Under the pieces are notes generated by a model, which saw only the letters and a program-made list of their open reading frames with translations, was not told where the DNA came from and did no database searches. From assembly GCA_009602725.1 (NCBI GenBank), contig WELB01000093.1, positions 532,741 to 546,938 on the forward strand: a stretch of 14,198 nucleotides of DNA, written 5' to 3'. The translations under genes and the position numbers were made by a program. Positions 1 through 10,000 of the stretch are shown piece by piece (position 1 is the stretch's first letter; each line of letters starts with the position of its first letter). The stretch is from Spirogloea muscicola. Lineage: Eukaryota > Streptophyta > Zygnematophyceae > Spirogloeales > Spirogloeaceae.

Positions 1-18
1 CCCCCCCCCCCCCCCCCC
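1..18. repeat. poly-C tract at window edge
   Basis: The first 18 bases are all C, followed by C/T-rich sequence to about 60. This may be a simple-sequence tract or an assembly-edge artefact. No function can be assigned. Confidence 0.9.
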
Positions 19-468
19 ACTCTCGCTGACTCCCCCCTCCATCTCTGGCGCTCTGTCCTTATGCAGAATGCTTACAGCGACCTGCAAACCCGCAGGCTCT
101 CCATTCCGGCTGCAGCCCACACTAACCCAGCCGACCCAGAGGCAGGCTGCACTGCCGCGCCGCCGACAGGCTCGTTGCATCTGCTAGACAGCTATTTCTT
201 GCACGGCCTCCGCAAGCTGCAGCAGCGCAGAGGAGGGGAGTACAGGCCAAGGCCGCTGCCATGAAGGTGAAGGCTGCTGCTATGCTGCCATGCGTGCTCA
301 CGCCGCAGCTTGCATCTTGCAAACATCTCCGTCTTCATTGTGCACTGCTGCAAAGCTGGGGTCCTTGCCCAGGGCCTCGATCGCCACCAATCGTCCACCA
401 ATGTAACTTGCGGCGGCTGCTGACCACCTGCTCGCCACGTTCCGCAGGCCTGCAGCCCGCCTGCAGCC
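19..468 (+). other. GC- and CAG-rich stretch, possibly upstream exons and introns of the next gene
   Basis: The stretch is rich in CTGCAG/GCAGC and open in several frames on both strands. A short plus-strand frame from 61 to 264 contains a reasonable peptide (LLDSYFLHGLRKLQQ), and many CAG trinucleotides could be splice acceptors, for instance just before 452 and 469. I cannot fix exon boundaries or a start codon here. If the downstream gene model is right, this is probably the middle of that gene. Confidence 0.3.
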
Positions 469-1747
469 TTGGGCCAACTCGCAGCGTCGGTGCCGCAAGC
501 CATGAGGCGCAGCTACCTTCATGCCTGCATGCGCGGCGTGACCACGGAAGCCTGCAGCAGCCCACAGCGGTGCCTGAGCTCAAAGTGTCCCCCAAGCAAC
601 GCCGGCGAGCTTACAGACGGTGGCGGCAGCGCGGCATCATGCACTGCCTGCTGCTCCACCGCCGACGTGGCGGCCAGCTGTGTATGTCTCGCCGACGGCC
701 AGCTGTCACCAGGGCCCCCTCCCGAGCTCGGCAAGAGCAGCGGCGAACTGCTGCCTGGCCCCTGCAGTTCAACGTTGGTAAAGGTGGCAGCAGCGGCCAG
801 CTACGAGCTCACCAATGGCCAGCTGGCGACAGCAGCCAGCAATGCTGGACCCGCATCAACACCTGCGGACGGCAGCGGCGACGACGCTTGCGGCAGCGCA
901 GACGTGCAGGTGAGCTACCAGCTGCCAAGCAGTAAAGATGATATGGTAGGCCAGCCAGGTGACCTCTGGCACGCCATACAAGTGTAACAATAACGTACAA
1001 GTGGATGTCAAATCAAACCCTTCGTCATTGTCAAGTCTGCATTCGTAAAATATGGATTGTCCTTGCTCCTGTTTAATGTGTGTCTTGTCTTCATTTCTTT
1101 TTGGGGCGATGCCTGTGAAGTGCTAGATCATAGCAGTCCCCAAGCAGAGATACAGCAAAGTACAGGATAATCCACGAGGAGATACATACAAGAGGAAATT
1201 AACCTGGTGTCTTACTGCTGGGTCCTTGAGGTGACAGCAGCTGCAGAAGCAAGGTTGTGCCGCTGGCGACTGCAAAGCTGCTGGCGACTGCAAAGCTGCT
1301 GGCGACGGTATGGACGCTCGACTCTGCCAAGATCAGACGGGGGCAGACAGCAGCTGCCGTGCGGAGATACGCCTTCCGCACGACTATGAAATCCCGGGCT
1401 GCGTACGCACCAGCAGCAAAGCAGCCGTGGCGCTGGAGCTTGTTAAGGCAGCGGAGCATGAGCCGGGTTTCAAGTGGTGGGGCCCGGCGCCACGCAGCCC
1501 GTGGCTGCCGTTCTTGTTGCGGCATAGGGTCGTCGACGTATGCAGCTGTGCCGGTGGTGGCCATGACACCTGCCCGTGCTCCTCTCGGGCACCGCGGCGG
1601 CGGCTCAGCAGCAATGGCAAATGGACGGACATACTAACTGGAGCGTCGCCACCAATATGGACCCCTTGGGCAGGTGTGCCCGGTATCCACCGCGACATCA
1701 TCATACCGGCTTCACTAATGGTGGCGGCAGACATGCTGCACTGCTGA
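469..1747 (+). CDS. unrecognised protein, 3' part of a spliced gene (exons about 469-909 and 1247-1747)
   Basis: I do not recognise this protein. The plus frame ending near 909 has GC-ending codon bias and encodes an Ala/Ser/Gly/Cys/Asp-rich chain. A donor GTGAGC at 910 and an acceptor CTGCAG ending at 1246 join it in phase 0 to the frame 1247-1747, which is open for 166 codons. The 337-base intron removed is visibly AT-richer than its flanks, like the PEPC introns downstream. Composition carries across the junction: a DACGSADVQ context leads into two Gly-Asp-Cys-Lys-Ala-Ala copies made by an 18-bp tandem repeat. TGTAA motifs 120-160 bases after the stop suit a green-algal 3' UTR. The alternative is that the first frame simply ends at TAA 985-987 and the second stretch is a separate gene or non-coding. 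The left boundary 469 is only where the open frame becomes usable (TTG), not a claimed start codon. Any N-terminal exons lie further left. Confidence 0.35.
1263..1307 (+). repeat. 18-bp tandem repeat, 2.5 copies
   Basis: The unit CTGGCGACTGCAAAGCTG occurs at 1263-1280 and 1281-1298, with a partial third copy to about 1307. The period is a multiple of three, so it keeps frame. In the favoured frame it encodes Ala-Gly-Asp-Cys-Lys-Ala repeats. Confidence 0.9.
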
Positions 1748-2240
1748 TTGCAGGTGCAAAAACTGCATCTCCAGCACGTGATCACATGCTGTGTGTCTGG
1801 TGTGCCGGTGCAGCCACTCTAATACAATTGCTGCTGCGATGCACTAAGGCGAACTCGGCAGATTATTTCTGTAATTTAGGCAGCACAGTCGCACTCTATA
1901 TCTTGTAATTATCATTGTTATTGTGGCGATGGATATTCAGAGGACCACAGAACAGATTTCCGAGTGCATTTGTCATGAAAGTCCTCCCCATCGCGGTCCT
2001 CGGCATCGTCTTGGCAGTTGGGCTCAGCGGCCCAATAAGCAGCCTTGTCATTGTTGGAGCATAGATAGTAGCGCAATTTGAAATAGATCCTTATGAAAGC
2101 GTCAGTGTTTATTAAGCACCCAAGCGCAGGCGGGGCCTCCAATTGGACGTCGTCAATGTGTGGGGCCTCTTACTTATTGAACTCAAATAGCAGTGTAGCC
2201 ACTTGAATGAGTTGTTTGTTTTGGCCCTTTGGACCTTCTG
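1748..2240. other. 3' UTR and intergenic stretch without a convincing gene
   Basis: After the stop at 1747 come TGTAA motifs at 1870-1874 and 1904-1908, the green-algal type of poly(A) signal, so the plus-strand transcript probably ends near 1890-1930. Beyond that is AT-richer sequence with only short frames (a 74-codon minus-strand frame at 1918-2142) that have no recognisable domain. I see nothing else here. Confidence 0.4.
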
Positions 2241-3414
2241 GAGAAAGAGCTCGCCCATTGAGGATTCTGGGCAGGCCTTTCACAGCCCTCGCATCATCAC
2301 CGACATGGTCACCACCGTTGTGGTTGCCACTCCAATACAGAGCTCTGTTTTGAATACTGGGCATGCAGCCACGACGCCGCTCGTGGCAAAGAGGCCAAGT
2401 ATGGGGAGCATCCGAAAGGGCAACGAGGTCGTTCCACTGGACATCGATGTGACGATGTGTTTCCGATCTCAGTAGCTCGACCTTTTGACCCGGCTTGCGC
2501 GCCGCGCTTTGTCCTGCAGGCCGGGGCGAGCAGGCCGACTTCAACGCCGCTGGCTCGCTAAACAGGTGTTTCACTTGTACCTGTCCACATACCTCCAGCA
2601 ATCCATGGTCCACGCCTAGCATCTGCTTGCTGGCCGTGCTATAGCTGCAACCACTGGCTTTTGTAAAGGAGACTGCTTTACGGCGGCTTGTCTCTCTGAC
2701 TTGCGGATGCTAAGTAGAGGTCACTAAGGGACTAAGCTTTGTGGTACTTGCGTAGGGTGTCTGTCAGCACTTTTCGGCCTTTCGGACCTTCGCCATTTCT
2801 GGCTAGACTTTCAAAGGCCTCGTCCCCTTTTACCTCCTTTGGATGAGCTGACTCTCTCAGAGCTTGTACATTCCTTTGGGCCTCTCTCTCTCTGGGCTGG
2901 CTTCTTACAGCCATTACCTTACATTTTGGAAGTGCTCTTTCTTTTTTTACCTGTCGGAGAGAGAAGAAGTGCGCGAGAGAGAGCTCCCCCTGTGCTGGCC
3001 GCCTGTCCGGCGGTAGGCGTGCGATCTTCTCATTTGCCTTGGTCGGACGGCCAGCACGTCGGATGCTTAGCGGTGGCAGCGACGACGTCCCGCAAGGGTG
3101 GCGTTCGCGGTGACGCACCACCGTCAGCGTCAGTAGCATGCCCCGGTTAGCCGAGCGCTTGACCGTGGCTTTGTCTTCCTTGCCGATCTTCGTCTTGAAG
3201 GGTTCGTGACGATTGGTCTCGTTTGACTGCAGAAGGACGGTGTCGATGCGCCGAGATCGCGTCGATCGTGAAGCATCGGACGGCACGTGGCTGCCCGATC
3301 AATCATGGCTTTCCGGCCGGTGGGGGCGAAGAAAGGCTAGACCACAGCGGGGTGACCACACCCGACCATGGGAAAGAGAGAAGGCGCGCGGTGCGCATGA
3401 GATTAAATGGGAGA

Positions 3415-3454
3415 GAAGAAAGTGCTCGCCCATTGAAGAAAGTGCTCGCCCATT
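3415..3454 (+). repeat. 20-bp direct tandem repeat
   Basis: The unit GAAGAAAGTGCTCGCCCATT occurs twice, perfectly, at 3415-3434 and 3435-3454. The second copy runs into the left arm of the large fold-back that follows, so the duplication is at the edge of that structure. Confidence 0.95.
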
Positions 3455-3564
3455 GAGGATGGGGGCTGGAAAAGCCAGCCCAAAAGAGATGAACAAAGCA
3501 CGAGAAGGGCTTTCACATTCTTTTTGGGCTGGCTTTGCCAGTCCCTCTTTCTCTATGGGCGAGC
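3444..3564. repeat. large imperfect inverted repeat (fold-back)
   Basis: The left arm 3444-3491 and right arm 3516-3564 are imperfect reverse complements over about 49 positions with one gap. Roughly three quarters of positions match and several mismatches would be G-U pairs in RNA. The loop is about 24 nt (3492-3515). The outermost 10 bases are perfect (GCTCGCCCAT / ATGGGCGAGC). Each arm also holds its own small hairpin (3463-3469 with 3475-3481; about 3526-3533 with 3537-3544), so the element is palindromic at two scales. It could be a fold-back transposon remnant or a hairpin-RNA precursor. Confidence 0.75.
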
Positions 3565-3680
3565 CTTCTTTTTTTCACAGCCTCATGGGGAGAGCCACTT
3601 TCTTTCTGTCAATGTGAAGACCTTGAACATGCCCTGTGGGCTGGCCGCACAGAAGCCATTGCCTCACGTTGGAAGAAGCT

Positions 3681-4000
3681 GATTTCGTCAACATTGAAGG
3701 CTATGTGAGACTGTGAGAATGCAAGGCATAAAGCTCCCAGGCCGGTGATTCGCGTCTGGGGGTGTTCGACGACGATATCGGCGTCACGGGGAGCCCCGTG
3801 GTCTTCACAGTCCACCGTCTGAGGAAGAAGCGCGGAGCTGCCTGCTGGAAGCGGATCTTGCGCCGACTTGCGCGGCGGAGGCTGCGGCGGCGGCCTCGGC
3901 GCGAGGCGGCGAGGGCCTTGGACCGCCGCGACGCGCGGCGCTAGACGGGCCTTGCCGTCAGGACCGCCACTGAGGCCCGTCTAGCGCGGCAGCCGCAGCC
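3681..4000 (+). promoter_or_regulatory. upstream region and leader of the PEPC gene
   Basis: No gene is supported in this stretch. It changes from mixed composition to very GC-rich sequence from about 3840 onward, which matches the GC-rich first exon of PEPC, and it must contain the PEPC promoter and 5' leader. No TATA box is evident close to the start codon. The transcription start cannot be placed from sequence alone. A plus-strand frame at 3762-3944 is Arg-rich and looks like an artefact of GC-rich DNA. Confidence 0.5.
3938..3987. promoter_or_regulatory. perfect 15-bp inverted repeat in the PEPC leader
   Basis: GCGCTAGACGGGCCT at 3938-3952 is perfectly complementary to AGGCCCGTCTAGCGC at 3973-3987, with a 20-nt loop between. 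In the RNA this would form a very stable stem ending 13 nt before the ATG at 4001. If the region is transcribed, such a stem could slow scanning or bind a regulator. At DNA level it could be a cruciform or a paired protein site. The pairing is seen; the function is inference. Confidence 0.8.
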
Positions 4001-7000
4001 ATGTTGCAGCACATGGCGACTCCCGTCAAGAACGCGGTGCGGGATGCCCTCAAGGGCAGCGGCCTCGACAAGACGCTCCCGGGCGTCGCGGAGGCCGCCG
4101 ACGGCGACGGCAACGGCGGCGACGGCGCCGCCAAGGGCCGCCCCCACGCCTCGCCCATGCTGCTCGCCCTGCAGAGCTGCGTCTCGCGCGTCGCCGACGA
4201 CGACATCCTCATCGAGGACGAGGCCCTGCTCATGGAGGACTTCCTGGAGGTGCTGCGCGAGAGCAACGGCCCCGAGGTGGCGCAGAAGGTGATGGATCGC
4301 GAGGCTCTCACCTCTCTCCACGGATCTCCACGAGTTGGCATTGGCAGGTTGTGCGTGCCCCACAAGGGCCACGAGCTAGCCATGGAGGAATGCACGTTGG
4401 AGATCGCGAGATCCAAGCAGTGGGTTTCTCCATTGACGTCTGATGTCAACAGCATTGAAAGCATTGGTGCTCTCAGCTTGCAGTCTCTGGAGCCTTTCTC
4501 ATGTCAATAGTAGGTCTGAGATATGAGCTCAAATCAGTGTTTCTGCAGGTGAGTGCTGAAGTGAGTCACAAGGATTTCTTATAGTACTTGCATTGCACCC
4601 ATTACCACTGTAATCACAGGTGGAACAATGCTACTCCTTATCCACCGATTACAACACGACTGGCAGCCCAGAAGGCCTCCAGAAGCTGGAGGAGATGTTT
4701 GATCAGATGGAGCCAGAAGACTCCATAGTACTTGCCAGTGCATTCTCCCATATGCTCAACCTGGGCAACTTGGCAGAGGAGGTTCAGATGGCTCATCGTA
4801 AACGGGCCACAGGTATGACTTCATCTGGCTGCTATCCCGACTGTGTACTTCAGAGCCTTTTCCCTTGCAGATGACTCATGGGAGACCTTTAGGGTCTTGT
4901 TTGTATCAGTTGCACACCTATCGTGCTGCCCAACCTGAACGTTTTGTGTATTCAACCCGACAGTGAAGACAGGGGAAATGTTTGATGAGGCCAGCGCCAT
5001 AACAGAGTCCAACATTAAGGAGACATTTGTGAAACTCATAAACTTTGGCAAGACCAAGGATGACATCTGGAAAGCTATCACGACTCAGACAGTTGACCTT
5101 GTGTTCACTGCTCATCCAACACAGTCTGTGAGGCGCTCCTTGCTGCAGAAGCACGCTCGGTAGGTTGTACCCAGCCTTCTGGCAGATATGGTAACAGAGT
5201 ACATAGTGGCATCCATGTTGCATGGACATATTTGTCCAAAGTTGTGCCTGTGCATGCAGAGGAGACAATGCTGTCGTAGTGTTGCTCATGGAGCAAGGTC
5301 AAAGCTGTTGCAGTAGCCATTGCAGTGTGCAACAGTTATTGTTTTGACCAGTCTTTTAGCTCCATGTCTGAACCTGACTTGTACTACACAGGGCAGACTC
5401 TGCTCTAAAGTCTAGCTCACTGTCAGCTGCATGGGACAGCTCCCCTGGAAGCAGTGCTTAAGCTTGTCATGAAGGCTACTTGGTGCGTGAGCGTAAGTAA
5501 AACTAACTGACAGAGTTAAGCCACTGTGTGCAGTATACGAGCAGTCCTCACTGAATTACATGATGGCAATGTGAGCATTGACAAGCGTACAGAATTGTTG
5601 GAAGCCTTGAAACGAGAGGTGATTGACTGGAAAGCCTCAGGAGTCTAGATTGATATACATGTCCAAATTGCTGACATGATGTGTAAATTCAAGCTGTACC
5701 CCTGCTTTTGTGGATGCATTATATGCCCGACCACGGTCCACCGGCTTTTCACCTGCTCATTCAAGGTTCTCTTGGCTGCAGATACAAGCTGCGTGGAGGA
5801 CCGATGAGATTCGGAGGGCTCAGCCCACTCCTCAGGATGAGATGCGTGCAGGCATGAGCTACTTCCATGAGACTATCTGGAAGGGCTTGCCGGTATTTCT
5901 CCGCCGCATTGACACTGCGCTCAAGCACATCGGCATTAACGAGCGTCTACCTTATAATGCTCCGGTTATTCAATTTACATCGTGGATGGGTGGTGATCGT
6001 GATGGTAAGTTTCTGACATTTACCCATGACACTATGGTATCTTAGGTTGGCATTCAGCAGTCACAGGCTTTGTAGTATGCCTGTAGACAAGATACAGATA
6101 GCAACAGTGTAGGACTTCAGAAGAAAAGATACTACGAGAATGGTCACTTGTGATTGAGACAATCTGCTCCAGGCTAGCAGATGGGGCAGCAGACAATTCA
6201 CAGATGGTGACTGAGGCTGCAATGAAGAATTTGCACTATTTTGTCACTGTGCACGCAGTAGCATACTGCCTATGATGAACTTGCAGCCCTTAGGACCTGA
6301 CCAGTATATGTCAAAGTGGGGGCTGATCAGATATTTTCCCATGCAGGCAATCCTCGTGTTACACCGGAAGTAACTCGAGATGTATGTCTGCTCTCTAGGC
6401 TGATGTCAGCCAACCTTTTCCTCAACCAGATTGAGGATCTGATGTTCGAGGTGTGCATAACTCACATCAAATTGCTGACTGACTTGTGATTACTCATCTG
6501 TCTTAGCACAAACATTACATTGGGTGTAGAAGCTAAATGTGCACCAGACATCAACCACAGCTATGCGTGTAGCCTGTGTGTTGCTACTGGTTGCTAAGAT
6601 AATTGTTGGCGAAGGTACTGACTTGTAGTTGACGTGTCGCGAAGGCAGATTTCGTGGGTTACTGAAGGTGCTGATGTGAACTTTTGCTCCAACACAGCTG
6701 TCCATGTGGCGGTGTAGCGATGAGCTCCGAGCTAGGGTTGAGGAGTTGGCTGGCCAAAAGAAGGAGGTCAAGCATTACATTGGTACCATTCCTACATTTC
6801 GAGTGCTAAGCTCAAGAACTCAGGCTGTGAAGCTCAGGAATTTCATAATCCTCTTTGCTTGGTCTTTTTGCTTCTTATCATGCTTGCATGGCAGTCCATA
6901 TGTATAAAACAGCACCAAATCTGTGTCACAGAATTCTGGAAGGCCATCCCGTCGTCAGAACCATACCGCGTAATTCTGGGCCACATCAGAGATAAGTTGT

Positions 7001-10000
7001 GGAACACCAGGGAACGAGCTCAGCATCTTCTGCAGGAGAACAAGTCTCATGTTCCTATATCTGAGACGTTCACATCTGTGGAGCAGGTAGTCATCCTACA
7101 CATGCTTGGCAATGCTGCAAGAATGTAGCCAGCCAAATACCTTACCTGAAATTGCACTGCAGGCTTTATGTAAACCTCGTCTATGCCTTTCATGTGCAGC
7201 TGTTGGAGCCTTTGGAGATGTGCTATAGGTCTCTGTGCTCAACTGGTGACCAGGCAATTGCCGATGGCACACTTCTTGACTATATGCGCCAGGTAGGCTG
7301 GTCAATGAGCATACATTGTCTCTCAAACAGTCCCAACAAATGTGGAGTGTACTTTTGTGGATTAGTAGTAATCTGGTCGCATCAAGTTCTTGCTGCAGCA
7401 GCAGCTTGTACTGCTCAGATAAGCTGTTGCCCTCTGGCAGCTTCTTTGACTATCTAGATGACCCCAGGCTCCTCAACGATCTCTGTAGTACTAGTTGGTC
7501 TGGAAGCCACCTCACTCCTGCTGTTGCTGTTGTTGTTGCTTAGTTCTGGAAGCCACCTCACTCCTGCTGTTGCTGTTGTTGTTGCTTAGGTGTCCTGCTT
7601 CGGCCTGGCTTTGGTAAAACTGGACATCCGGCAAGAATCAGATCGCCACACAGAGGTTGTGGATGCAATCACAAAGCACCTGGGGCTTGGATCTTACAAA
7701 GACAAATCTGAAAACGAGAGGATCAGCTGGCTGGTTTCAGAACTTACCAGCAAGCGCCCCCTCTTTGGGGCTGATCTTCCAACTAATGAGGACATCCGTG
7801 ATGTTCTTAACACCATCAAGGTACACCAACCTAAGACACCTTATATTGATCAGCTTTGCCTTGTGTCTTGCTCCTGATTGAGTGATCTTTATGGGACACT
7901 ATTGACTCATATGGTTCTTCCTCATTGTGCTAGCCATTGTGTCCAGCGACTCCATTAGCCCATTCTTATGCAGAGCAGGCCAATTGCATCTGGTTTGAGC
8001 TTCAGCATCATCTTTGGCTTGTGGGTGGCATATTGTGCAGGTTGTGGCAGACTTACCATCCGACTCATTTGCAGCATATGTCATCTCCATGGCAACCAGC
8101 ACCTCTGATGTGCTGGCTGTGGAGCTCTTGCAAAGGGCCTGTGGTGTGAAGACTCCCATGAGGGTTGTCCCATTATTTGAGAAGCTTGCAGACCTTGAAA
8201 ATGCCCCCCAGTCAATCGACAAGCTCTTCAGCATTCCCTGGTACAAAGAGCACATCAATGGCAAGCAGGAGGTGAGCTGTTGCATTGGCTCTTGCAAGCA
8301 AAGTGCATGCGACATTGCTTCTTCCTGGGTCTCTTGTGCTCGGGTCAAGCTGTAGGTGATCAAGCACAAGTGGATAGTGGCAGATCCAGCTACTTCTGTG
8401 CCTGCTGCTCTTATCGGCCACTGGCTGCTGCATGACTTTGCCAGTTTGCCAAGTGTGCAGGTGATGATTGGCTACTCTGACTCTGGCAAGGATGCTGGCA
8501 GGCTGTCGGCCGCTTGGGCCATGTTCAAGGCCCAGGAAGACCTTGTGAAGATTGCCAAGAAGCACGACGTCAAGCTCACCATGTTCCATGGTCGGGGCGG
8601 AACGGTCGGGAGAGGCGGGGGGCCTACTCACCTTGCTATCCTTTCTCAACCTCCAGAGACAGGTGACAATGACACTGGTTCTCCTGGGTCGCCTTCACTC
8701 ACCACCCATGCTCTACGTATCTTGCAGCAATTTGCACGGCACCTTGGCCTCCTTGTGCTGTAGACCCCCGCTCATGAGACGCCACGTTGCAATGGGGCTC
8801 AGTAGACCTCACCTCTCCTTTTGCAGTCAATGGTGCCCTGAGGGTGACGGTCCAAGGAGAGGTCATTGAGCACTCCTTTGGTGAGCAGAACCTCTGCTTC
8901 AGGACCCTTCAGCGCTTCACAGCTGCGACACTCGAGCACGGCATGCACCCTCCGGCCTCGCCACATCCCAAGTGGAGAACGCTGATGGACAAGATGTGTG
9001 TGGAGGCCACGAAGGAGTACCGTTCTATTGTATTTAAGGATCCTCGCTTCGTGGAGTACTTCCGCTCTGTGAGTTCCCTGACGTTCATAGCAAGTCATGT
9101 GGAAAGTTTAGCTCAAAAGCTACGCAAGTCGTCGAGTACGACAGAATCTCAGTCTGTCCTTGGCACAGTGAGGGTTAACTTAAAATCTGTCACCTTGCTT
9201 CCAGTCATGTGAAACATGACACTACATGGAACCCAGGTCTTGTATACGAGAGGATATCTCTCACACGACATGAAGTTGATGAGCAGGCAACACCAGAGCA
9301 GGAGTATGGCCGCCTGAACATTGGCAGCAGGCCCTCGAAGCGCAAGCCAAGCGGAGGCGTGGAGTCGCTTCGAGCAATTCCCTGGATTTTTGCATGGACA
9401 CAGACGAGATTCCATTTGCCTGTTTGGCTAGGTATTGGAGGCGCCATCAAGGTCAGGGATAGTCCTTTTCAGCATTGTAAACTTTAGTATTGTGGATTCT
9501 CTCAGACACGTGCTGGCTTTTACCGCAAGAAGGCGGCTAACATATCCATCTAAAAGTGAAGGCTGCAGAGCTTCTTCTTCTGGCACTAATGCCAACACAC
9601 ATTCTTGATGCCCTTACCTTAAGTGCTATCAAGATCTGGCATACTAAAGTCGGCTCAACTCAAAGCTGACCTTGTCTTTCTAAGTTCGTGCAGGCATATA
9701 CTTAGCAGGCTTCTCACTCTATTGCAAATCTGCCTTCTGACAGACTGCCCTGGAGGAAGATCCAAATAACATGGACGTTCTTCAGGAGATGTATGCAAGG
9801 TGGCCCTTCTTCCGAGTCACAGTTGACCTGATCGAGATGGTCTTTGCCAAGGGAGACCCTCGGATTGCAGAGATGTACGATAGGCTCTTGGTTAAGGACG
9901 AACTACGTTCGTTTGGCAAGGAGCTGCAAAAGAAGTACGCAGAGACACAAGCCTACATCCTCCAGGTGAGGCTGCAAAGGCTGCACGAGTGCACAATATG

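Larger units (their letters stand above)
2241..3680. repeat. repeat-rich block with dispersed and inverted copies
   Basis: A 17-bp core (GCTCGCCCATTGAGGAT) occurs at 2249-2265 and 3444-3460, and its first ten bases recur inverted at 3555-3564. GGCCCTTTGGACCTTC near 2222 resembles GGCCTTTCGGACCTTC near 2777, and GGGCTGGC followed by a CAGCC-like half recurs near 2895, 3463, 3526 and 3637. Minus-strand frames (2170-2622, 2732-3286, 3299-3496) share short translated strings such as ILNGRALS and EGPKG, which follow from the repeats. I see no transposase, reverse transcriptase or terminal repeats. It may be a degraded non-autonomous element, a local duplication cluster, or an insertion of foreign or organelle DNA. 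The boundaries are approximate. Confidence 0.5.

Noticed and set aside
261-935. 224-codon plus-strand open frame
   Set aside because: It is very Arg/Gln-rich, with codon use typical of an out-of-frame reading of CAG/CGG-rich DNA. The overlapping frame ending near 909 has much better codon bias.
2732-3286. 184-codon minus-strand open frame in the repeat block
   Set aside because: It has a Lys/Arg/Glu-rich composition with no recognisable domain, and short strings shared with neighbouring frames are explained by DNA repeats.
3762-3944. 60-codon frame upstream of PEPC
   Set aside because: It is Arg-rich from GC-rich leader DNA, with no family resemblance. At most it is an upstream open frame.
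4289-4510. Continuation of the PEPC first exon to a stop at 4510
   Set aside because: After Lys96 the translation loses PEPC similarity. The GT at 4289 joined to 4620 resumes the family sequence in phase 0, so this part is intron.
9287-9451. Possible C4-type serine in PEPC (FRS before ATPE at the exon 13/14 junction)
   Set aside because: Counting from the active-site Arg residues, the C4 determinant is the residue in WIF-A-WTQTR, which is Ala812 here, the non-C4 state. The Ser in FRS is a different position.
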